Shown: piece after piece, positions 36,001 through 47,500 of the stretch | Position numbering within the stretch: position 1 is the first letter of the stretch | Layout: each line of letters begins with the position of its first letter | NCBI GenBank assembly: GCA_029948255.1 | Contig: JALIZF010001766.1 | Location: 496,001 to 560,000, forward strand | DNA length: 64,000 nucleotides | Source: Telmatactis stephensoni | Taxonomy: Eukaryota; Cnidaria; Anthozoa; Actiniaria; Isophelliidae | Direction of reading: 5' to 3' | The notes under the pieces: generated by a model | Databases searched by the model: none | What the model was told of the DNA's origin: nothing | The model's input: only the letters and a program-made list of their open reading frames with translations | Program-made: the position numbers and the translations under genes

Positions 36001-39000
36001 CATGTAGGGCTAGTTCGGTTTTGAAGCACTTTCCTTAGTAATTGAGCATTCCTGAATATAGATAGAATGTTTTGAATATCCTTCGACTCTTATTCTTGGA
36101 GATATTCTTGCAACAAAAATTCAAAACTGCCGGTCAATGACCTCGAATTCCGATCCTATTTGACCGGCAGTTTTCAAATTTTCCAATATTTCCCCTAAAA
36201 AAAAACATTCGTACATCATCTAAAGTACACTATCTTTATTTAGAAATGGTAAGCGGTCATAGTTAGCGCTGTAGTGTCCAACTAGCTCTTTTTCTCTAGC
36301 CCCGGCACAGAGTACAACGAGCGACCAAAAGACACTTCGAAAAATTCAATCCTGGTCGTTCTACTCTGTGCCGGAGCTAGGCAAATAGAGTTAATTACAC
36401 ATTACAACGGTAGTTGTAACCGCTTACCATTCCTAAATAAAGATAGAATACTTTAGATGGTGTACGAATTTTTTTTCGGGGAAGTTTTGGAAAATTTAAA
36501 AACTGCCGGTCAAATAGGAATTCGAGGTCATTGACCGGCAGTTTTGAATTTTTGTTGCAAGAATATCTCCAAGAATAAGAGTCGAAGGATATTCAAAACA
36601 TTCTATCTATATTCAGGAATGCTCAATTACTAAGGAAAGTGCTTCAAAACCGAACTAGCCCTACATGTCTTGTCTCGGCACAGAGTAGAACGACCAGGAT
36701 TGAATTTTTCGAATTGTCTTTTGGTCGCTCGTGAAAGCAGCCAATCAGAGCTCGTTCTAAAAATAGCTCAGCTAGTTCGGGGATGGTTCCACACATCATT
36801 ACCACTAGAGCGCGAGATGGACTCCCCTAGTAATTTTTCCCCTGATCAAGAGTATGAAGGAGTTCATTCAGAGGGGAGAAGGAAAAACCCCCCACCCCCC
36901 AATTCTTAAGTCCCTCTTTCCCCTCAACGTTCATCTTATATAATCAATTTAGATATTCAATTTTATTATTTGTATATTAACTTGGTTCGATAATTTAGTT
37001 TGATAACTACAAGAGAGCTGAATAAACTATTATTATTATTATTATTATTACACCCTGCCCCTCCCCTCCCTTCCCCTCCCCTCCCTTCCCCCTCCCCCTC
37101 AAGAATCTGCAGGCAGGCTAAGACTAACATTAATCCTTAAGGGACTATTGATAAATGACCTCCATACCTGACCAAAACAGCAGTTCCACAAGCCTCAAGT
37201 ATTTCAAGAAGTTCACCAACATCAATTCCTTCCTCATCATCTTCATCGTCACAACTGACTACAATGGTTGGGTCAGCAGGACCCATTGATTTCATTACAC
37301 TTTCATGGACTTTGCTCTGGTCTTTGAAATTGACTTCTTGAATTTCGATTTGAATTAAGGCTACTACCGGTCTATAAAAAAAAGTAAAAAGAAAAGAAAA
37401 TGCAATATATATCACATAATAAAATCGTTTGTTAAATTGTCAAAAAAGAAGAATCAAAATAAATGAACAAAAAAGACATAAAAAGATGTCAAAAAGACAT
37501 CAAAATAAGCGAACAACAACAACAGCAACAAACCGGGAAAAAGAAAATAAGAATAAAAATACAACGCATATCAAGTTAATGAAATCATTAGTCAAGCAGT
37601 ATACCAACCTATGGTCAGAAGTCTTAAGTTCTGCTCTACCATAATAAAGAACTTTACCAGGGTGGAAGTGAATGTCTGTTTGACTTTGATTTCCACGCTC
37701 TAATGGTCTGACTTCTGTCATAAAAAAGCGAAAATCATTACAGTTTGCCGAATGTCATTTGAAGGAAATTAAGGTCGCTATCTACTGAATCTCAGATTCG
37801 GTGAGTGATTTGATGACTGATTGCTATCTATCGTGTTCGAAAAAAAGGTCGAAATAGCTGGATCGAGTACAAGGAAAAAACGATGAAGTTTTACGGGTTT
37901 CGCACAAAAACTGGGAAACAAAATCCATGAATTTCCACGACTTTTCTAGACATGGATATGCAAATGCCTAATTCCGTGTCTTTTCATGACAGTGTGGGCC
38001 GTGATTTGGTTATAACATCCCTGATTGGCCACCAAAGCTTCCCTGAGCTGCGAATTCCTTACCTGGACTGGCATCTTCATCATCATCATCGTCATCGTCA
38101 TCGTCATCGTCATCATCTTCCTCCTCCTCCTCAACTTCTTCCTTGAGTAAGTCACCCAGGTTTTCATTCGCTCGTTTAATCACTTTCTTTTTGACATGCG
38201 CAGTATGCTTGAATTTAGGCTTTCTCCGTCTCCACAGGACGCGGTCGGTCCAGGCAGGAATACGCATCTTTTCGCTTGTGTCGTAATCATCGGAAAACAA
38301 GTCATATTTATAAGTTGGTGCAAACTTTAATTGTCCTTCGATGTATCCTCTGAAAACCTAAATACAAACTACAGTTGTAACTTTTAATGTACGGATTTAC
38401 ATAAGATGGTCTACAAAATAATATTTTCTAGAAACATGCTTGTTTTATTATTTCTTTACTTATATATTTTAGGTTATTGTTTCCCCAATTAGCCACCCCA
38501 GGCTAAATACATAGACACGTGAATGAAGTTCGTTGATTGACTGACTGATTGACTGACTGACTGACTGACTGACTGACTGACTGACTGACTGACTGACTGA
38601 CTGACTGACTGACTGACTGACTGACTGACTGACTGACTGACTGACTGACTGACTGACTGACTGACTGACTGACTGACTGACTGACTGACTGACTGACTGA
38701 CTGACTGACTGACTGACTGACTGACTGACTGACTGACTGACTGACTGACTGACTGACTGACTGACTGACTGACTGACTGACTGACTGACTGACTGACTGA
38801 CTGACTGACTGACTGACTGACTGACTGACTGACTGACTGACTGACTGACTGACTGACTGACTGACTGACTGACTGACTGACTGACTGACTGACTGACTGA
38901 CTGACTGACTGACTGACTGACTGACTGACTGACTGACTGACTGACTGACTGACTGACTGACTGACTGACTGACTGACTGACTGACTGACTGACTGACTGA

Positions 39001-41498
39001 CTGACTGACTGACTGACTGACTGACTGACTGACTGACTGACTGACTGACTGACTGACTGATTGATTGATTGATTGATTGAACCTACGTATATTTACGCAG
39101 ATCGGGAATTCAAACATCTCTTCTCGTCAATATATACCTTGTGTTCGTTTCTTTGTTTTATTAGTTGATCTCCTTCAATCAGCGCGTCCCAGTTCTTTTG
39201 CTTGATTGACGACTTGACATCATCAATTGGTTGATCAATACGATAGTTGAAATCACCACACCAAAACACGTAGTCATGGGAACGGATTGTACGACCCTGG
39301 GAAACAACAAATTTAGGTAAAAATACACTAGCCTTAATGTTGTGGTCCCATGACTAAAAGGAGCGCTTATAACGGCCATGTGGAAATATTATGTTTTGAT
39401 CGCTGAACAAAATCAACGCAATCCTCACTTTATATGTTTCACTGACTTACCATTGGGAAGGCAATTCTTGACGCGATATCTAAGTAGTCATTATTCCTGT
39501 CAACAACACCTGACTGTCCTGCAGCAAGATGTGAGCAGACAAAGCAAATAGAAGTAGCATGTAGTAACATTCGTATTCCTACACCACCTTTATTCCCAGC
39601 ACTGCCACCCAGACCTGTCTTGACAGCGTGAACAGCTACGTCTCTAAATATAGCAAAAAGGTGTATAATTCGTAAAATATTTGAGATATAACGCGCGCGC
39701 TGATTGGCTGTGTTTATGTAAGAGGTCAGAGACATGGCTTGCACTTAATCATCGAAAACTATTTTATAAAAGCAATATAAAAAGATCGTTTATGTCTTTG
39801 TACTGTTATATACAAGCTCTGGAAGACGTAGAGCACTCGAAAACTCGAAAAGCAAGAGTAACGCACAGCTAAGCTTGTTTTTCTTGTGCTCTCCCAGCGT
39901 GATTATATCAGAAACATGTGCGTACACTTTATATTGCCTAATTATAGTGTAATACAGGAAATGTGATACACAAATTGTCTTCCTAATATACTAATTAAAG
40001 TGGCTTAGTTCCATTGTTAGTGAGTAATCTTCTATTGATAGAGGTTGCATCGTTTCACTCTTACTTATGTTCTAGCGCGATTATATTTGTAATATCAAAA
40101 ACTTGTCTGGAAACAACAATTTCAAAAACTTGACTCACTCACTCTTTGGTTCTCTTTTACTAAAGTGGAATTATGAGTTTATACGTAGTCTTGATTGATA
40201 ATCGCTTACCTTATATAAGGAACAAGATGTGGTCTTACAAACAGATACAAACACACACCAACAAGCTGTTCACACGTGACCAGGACGTACGGGAAGTCAC
40301 GTGATATGACACGACGCAATTCCTCGCCCCACTCCTTTCTCTGCGTCGAGCTGTAGAAGAGCAGTCAAGCCTTATTCTAGCCTTATTCTAAGAATCGCGT
40401 CTACTCGAACTTCCTGGGAAACTAAACATTGTTCGTTGACGATGATATAGTGATTGATTGCAAATGATCTCAGGCAAATGGGTTTGTGTTCGAGATACCA
40501 CCACAGTACCTAAGGTCACGGTTTCGATACAGAATCTATTGTGTGTTTATCTGGCACGAATTCTTCCGTTTATGGTACAATCAGAGTAATTGGTGGGTTA
40601 CCCGCCCCTAGGGGGTTAAGTCTAATTAATTAATTAATTAATTAATTAATAAACAATATGACGAGAATAGCAAAGTACATTGTATTGTTTCAAACACATA
40701 CAACATCCCCGTACGTTCTAACATCTCTATACATCTGCGTCTTTTTTGACACGGAAAGTTTTATAACAAAAGCAATATTTACAACAACCTGATATTCTAA
40801 CCTTGTTGATACAATATTGGAAGCATTAAGATCCACCAGCTCTTCAAATCCAATAGCATAAATGTCAGTAGGCTGTGAAAAGTCCACATTATCCACCTCA
40901 CAATAACCACTTTTATGAAAATCCAGTAACCAATCATGCATCGTTTGGTGTTTGTGTGCTATGGACCGGAAATGACGTCCACCATTGACATTCCACGTAC
41001 CCACACATACCCGGATGTTCGACCACGTGGTATATTCTAAATGACGATCACAAAGCTCACGAAGGATTATTGGAGATGCTAGAATAAAAAAAAGTTTGTT
41101 TTTATTGATCAATGGAATTTATAGTTAAAGGGTCTACTTGTCTGAAGATTCACAATAAACACAGCCAATTTCATTTGTCTAGGAAAACGGCACAGTCACC
41201 GCACGGAACGGTTATGGAGAATGGGATGGAATGTTCTTATAGATATATTACGCCACTGACGGTCACTCTAACTTTGATTATCACCGACAAATTTAATTTT
41301 ACTTACAATGAAGGAAAGAAGAGTGAAGTAGAGCTCGAGCCCGCTCTCCTAATTCACCCGAGAACGTGTTGCCTAGCAACAACATATCAATGGCTTCTTG
41401 TTTGCTCCCATCAAGAAAGTTGCTACGGATTGCCCTTTTTACTGAACGTGCGCCATCACGAAGCTTGTTGACAACCTGATAAACACAACAAAAACAAA

Positions 41499-41530
<32 letters not shown>

Positions 41531-44500
41531 GTTAATAACGAAAAGGACGATGAGTAATATGCAAATCATGATAGACGAGCAGCAGCAGCAGCAAGTGTGC
41601 CTTAGTTGGTGAGTGCGCGGCCTTATAAGCGAGACATCCCGAGTTCAATTCCCAGTGGCATCGCACAATGTTTCGACTTCTCTAATCCTTGTTAGCTTTG
41701 ATAAACTGTAAATACCCGTAAAACAGAACATCGATGGAGAGAGGGGGTAAAGCACCCATAGTCGGCCTAAAATTTGTCAGTTTCTCTTGAAGTTGACTGT
41801 CTCGAGTCACGGACGTACAATAAGGAATAAGGCCGTTTATCCTAAAAAAAAACGAGAAGGGGCAAGAGGAAAGGAAAGAATGAAAAGAAGGGAAGAAAGA
41901 GGAAGAGAAGGAGAAAAAGGCCGAAAAGGAGAAGAAGGAGGAAATCATCCGTGAGAGAAACAGGAGTAGAAAGATCAGGAGGAAGAAAAGGAGACGGAGG
42001 GCAAGGAAGATGACGAGAAAGAAGATGAGAAAGGGAAGAATAACGAGGATGAGGAGACGAAGGTAGTAGTTAGAGGGAGAGTTGATGATTCAAATTCATT
42101 GTCAATTGGTCCGCGTTAAATCATATACGATCCATTGATATGAGCGTCCCGTAAAACTTACCCTTGCTTTACCATCCAGTGCTCCAGTGCCGATGTAAAT
42201 CCTACTGATATTATCACCATTTTTAGCCCACATTGTTTTAAAACCTTCCTCAAATCTTACTACAATTGATGACTTGTTAGCGAGGCCAAGTAGCTGCATT
42301 TGTACTGCTAACATCTGAACAAAACATCAAAATGCTAAAGTAATATTATTCTTCATATCACTACAATGATCAATATATTATCGTTAACAAAGGATCTTCA
42401 GTACAGCTTCAGTACTACAAGTATCACTTGGTGGGTGGAGTCCGCCGAGTTTGTTATTCGTCCGTAACGAGCAATCTCGTACCAAGTGCCCGCGTTCCTC
42501 TTGGTCAGCGACCAAGAATCGCTGTCCAAGAGGACGCAGACTCTGGGTACAAGATTGCCGTCACGAACTGCAGACAAGTCTCTACAGCGCATGCACAGCC
42601 TGGGAGGGTCAAAAGTCCGCCGAGTTAACGGTGAAACGAATGTCTTGTATTGATAATACTTCCTCATAGAGCACATTTCGCATGAGTGTGAAGCGGACCA
42701 CACCGTGCCGTGACCGTGTCAGTGCCGTGTTGTCTACAAAAACATTCGAAATTCCTGCCGTAACCGTGCCGTGACTGTGCAGTGCCGTTTTCAAATTGAT
42801 ACAAAATGTACTCTAAAGGTAACAGCACGACACACTGGTAAACACTCTATTACCTCACTTCCAAACAAAGTCTGTGCGTTGTTTGTTCTATCGATACAAT
42901 CTATACAGTTCGACCTAATAACACCTTTTTGATGCCTGCAAAACAAAAGTTCATTTTATTGGGTGCAGCATCCGACCGGTACCCGAATGTTATCCGACCG
43001 GTGGGCATGTCCGGAAGGTCAAGGGTTCGATTCCTGTCAGGTGGACTCAGAATGTTTTTTCTCCGAGTCCCCTGCACATCTAGTGACTACCAAGAAACCA
43101 CAATACTAAGAAAGCGAAACTCAGTATTGATGTCTGTGCGATGTTCGCGGCGACTAAGGCTAGTTTTAGTAACTTCGCCATCGCGCGCGCAAGGCTCTCA
43201 AACAATAGAATTCAAAAGCCGAAAGCAAACGATCCCGTCCGAGCGCACGTCAAAAATCAAATTTTATTGTTTGAGAGCCTTGCGCGCGCGATGGAGAAGT
43301 TACTAAAAATAGCTTTAGCCGCCACAAACATCGCACAGACATCAATATATTATGGTCTCTTGTGACGTACTACTGAACACATTTTCTATCATTTCTTTCT
43401 AGCTGCTTATCTTAGTTTCTATCTGTTATTTAAAAGACAAAATATCAACGCAATGAACATTTTTATTACCGCCCAGTTATCAGAGAGAGTTTCTGTTTAA
43501 ATAAAATAAAATAAAAATAAATAATTTTCTACAACAGATCCACATAGTCGCTATTCTTCCGCTGGTACTCACACTCACTACCTCTACATTAAATATTTTA
43601 ATCCATCGCTCAACTCACATGTTGATTTTTTACGGAGGGAGGAAAACCGGAGAACCCGGAGAAAAACCCTCGTGGCATGGTCGAGAACAACACATCAAAC
43701 AAAATCAATTCACATATGATCGGATGTCCGAGCAGAGACTCGAACCCGTGCCACAGCGGTGAGAGGCCGGTGCTCAAACCACTCGGCCAACCATGCCACC
43801 CACAACGTTCTAATTATGAAACAGGCAAGAGTTCCATGTAAGAGTACATAGCACTTACTTTTCTATATCTGATCCTTTAGCGAAGAACAAACTGAATTCA
43901 TCCATGGATGGTTTGGCTTTGTCTTTCAGTATCTTTAGTTTATCAGATCTGCCTCCTTTACAGTTTCTGTGATAGTCAAAACATATCATAGCTGTATTGT
44001 GACCATGTACAGAGTCTTTCAATTGATCCTGAATGAAAAATAAGAACGAAAAATAATGATGATGATGATAAGAAAGTTAATGACGGAATGATGGATTGAA
44101 GTAAACCAAATGATGATTGAAATGGCATGGTAAGGGACATAAAAGAAAATGAAAAAAAGGTAAAGAAAAAGTATAGTTGTACGCACAAATGTAAATTATG
44201 GGAAAATAGGAAAGAACAGTACTCCATTACCTGGAAAGCAAGACTAAGTGTGTTTTCACCTTCCTTCATACCAAGTAAATTTAGAATTAGAATCTGTCCA
44301 TAAACACTCTTGAGAGCTGTTATATGTCTGAAAAATTAACATTGAATGAATGTAAATTTTCATGAAAGCCACAATAACTGACAGGCCAACCGATTGATGA
44401 CAAGAAGAATAGGGGGAGAGATAAACTGGGTTGGTAGGTGGGTGAATTGATGGATTAATGATTGCATTTGATGAGTGAAAAATAGGAAGAAATAATGGCA

Positions 44501-47500
44501 AGTTGAGTTGTACTATACCTGTCAAAAGCAGGAGAAGATGCAATAAATCCCCTGGAAAGCTTGACTTTATGTGAACCAACCTACACAACCAAATGTGATA
44601 AGAAAAAATATTATTTAATACAATATAAACACTATATTTACAAACAAAAGATAAAATGACCGCAACCAAACAGTACCTGAATCCCTGGCTGCTCCCAAAA
44701 CACTGGAACAGAACCTCTTGTTTGAACATAAGACGTTACTCTGTCATCTACTACAATAAGCTACAGGAATGAAGAAATAATACATTTATGAGATTGTCTT
44801 GACATAGGTATATATGGTAAAGGTGGAAGTTCAGTGTACTACATGTACATCTTAAGTTACATGACAAGTATATTACACCCTCCAGTGTTTCTTAATGTAG
44901 CTTGTGGTCTCAAAAACTGAACTTAGGGACTGGAGCGGAAGTGGAGTCTTATGCAATACTGGCCCTGCAGATGGGGGCTATTTGGCCATTTACAGTGGTT
45001 CAATAGTCTAGCGAATGAGATGTGCAAGGTATGGGTGTACATGGTGCAGAAAAAAAAATTGAAAGGGATGCACATGAACATGGCTTAAGTGACGCTAACA
45101 AGGGTATTGCAGAACTTCCCCATGGTAAAATATCAATTGTGCACCCCTTCAACAGCTGACTTCCAAGATATACTTCATGTGGCACAATTGCAAAGAATAA
45201 CAGGACAAGGTTATTTGCACAAAGCTCACTCATAAAATAATAATAACTGTTTATTTAAGCTATGGACCATGTCTTCTAGTGCTTGCACACTAGCTGGGGT
45301 ACACTATACTCTCTCGCACTCACTACCTATCTACATTAAATATTTTCATACACGGCTCACAGTTCACGTTGATTTTTGCTGGGGGAGAAAAGCCGGAGAA
45401 CCTGGAGAAAGAAAAAGCCCTCATGGCATGGTAGACAACAACACATCAAACAAACTCAGTTCACATATGATCCAAGCACTCGAGCTGGGACTTGAACCAG
45501 GACCAGCAGTGAAAGGCCAGCACACTAGTGCTTGGCCAACCATGCCACCAACCATGCCACCCTTGTAACAAAACAAAGTTTTGAGAGTTTTATGCAAGAA
45601 GCATTGCTCTATAACTCCTTCATATGAGGCAGGTAAAGCATGTCTCATAACAATAATTGTAGTTACCTGTTCAGTCTCCACAAAGTTTGCTACATGACCC
45701 TCATCATTTGTTCCTCTAACATAAAACCTAGTACCAGCCCTCTCACAGCTGAGTCTTGATATAAGACATGCTCTGGCTTGTTTGGTACCAATATAAACGG
45801 TTTTAATTTCTACACCACCACACATTATACTTAACACCCAATGAGATACATCAACACCAAACTTTTGAAGGTGAATTTGAAGACTTCGATTCCTAGAAGA
45901 AAGAAATCTTATTAAAACAGATGGTCATAATAATATATTACTTGAGCACACATAAGGTTTTGTATTAGTGTGGAAGTGATAATGCCATGCTGAGAGCATG
46001 TCAGTGCTGTGATGTCCATAAATGCTGATACACACAAGGGAGCATGCTTCTGCAACATTTTGCACAACTAGTACAAGCTCCAGGAGCAAATTACTGCATG
46101 CAACAAGCTCCCACAGTATGCTCCCTTGTATGCACTAGTCGTGCAAACTGTTTCAGGAGTGTGTTACGGGAGTATGTTTCATGAGCTAGCTAGCATGCTC
46201 ACATGTGTGTACCAGCCTTAACAACATTAGAAATTTCTGCTGGGAACATACTGTGCCACAACCATGCTGTTTTCACAGTCATGTAAATTTTGTTCTAGCA
46301 CAGTACAATTCATGTGGCAGTGAATTCACAGAGTGACATATATAAATGAAAAAGAAATTTTATCTAAAACCTTAAACAGCAGTCAGATTGTTTTTGGACA
46401 GTCAAAAATAATGTTTTTGGAATTGGATTATTAATCCAAAAAGTCCGTCTTTTTGGATTAATAATCCAGTTCCAAAAAACATTCTGACTGTCAAAAAACA
46501 ATCTGACTGCTGTTCTTAGAAGTGATTTCCAAATCAACACTAATTGTTCTTCTTTCATCCTTCCTTCCTACCCTTCCGTTTCATTCTTTCCTTCCCTATC
46601 ATTCCTTTCTTCCTTCCTTCCTTCCCCTCCTTTCCTTCCTGCCTCCTTCCTTTATTTCTCTCTTCCTTCCTTCCTTCCTTCCTATCTCTCTTTCTTTCTT
46701 TCCTCCATGCTTTCTTTCTTTCTTTTTCTTTTTCATTCATTCTTTCTTTCTTTCTTTTTTCTTTCATGCTTTCTTTCATGCTTTCTTTCTTTTTAATTGT
46801 AGAACTTACCACAAAAATCTATTGTCTGATTTATGGTTATCATACTGCCTTTGTGCACTAAGACTCAAATCAAAAGGTTTCTGATCATCTGGTGTGACAG
46901 CAAAGTAAAATGTACTAGAGTTAAGAAGTTTGCGAATCTCTGCAATGCTTTCTTCATCATTTTCCTCTTGTAATTGTATAAAATGTGTTGAACTGATCTT
47001 GAATATTTCACTTTCTTTGATTTTGCCAACTGAATTGCAACCAGTTACAAGGACAAGGAAGTCCAAAGTTTCTTCTTCATCTATAATTTAATAAGATCAC
47101 TTTTAGATATATTTGGATATATTGAGTTGAGAGTATTGGGTTCCCTGTGCCACAGGAAGCCCAATAAAAGCATTTTTAGCAATAAATCAAAATTTTTATT
47201 AATTATAAAGTAATCATTAATGAAATATGTTAAACATGACACTACACAAGAATGGTGCAACACGATGAATGTAACCACATTCTTTCCTGTGTGATGACCA
47301 TGATACAAGGCTATATAAGTGCCAGTCACTGAACAAATGAAGATATCCTTGCAAAAACAGTTAAGTGAGCTATGATGAAAAGTAACTTCTCCTATGTTGA
47401 TAAGGAAATTCTAGGAAGAATTTACCATTTGATTAAAGTCCACATACAATGTTGATGCACTGTTGCCTTCAAAATCACAAAAATACCAGTGTGTCTCAAT

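Noticed and set aside
38503..39117. 204-codon Ser-Gln-Ser-Val frame
   Set aside because: The tetranucleotide array has no stop in this frame. There is no gene context and it lies inside an intron.
45421..45837. 138-codon ORF as a separate gene
   Set aside because: Its first part is the synaptojanin exon 45892-45667 read through the intron into a SINE.
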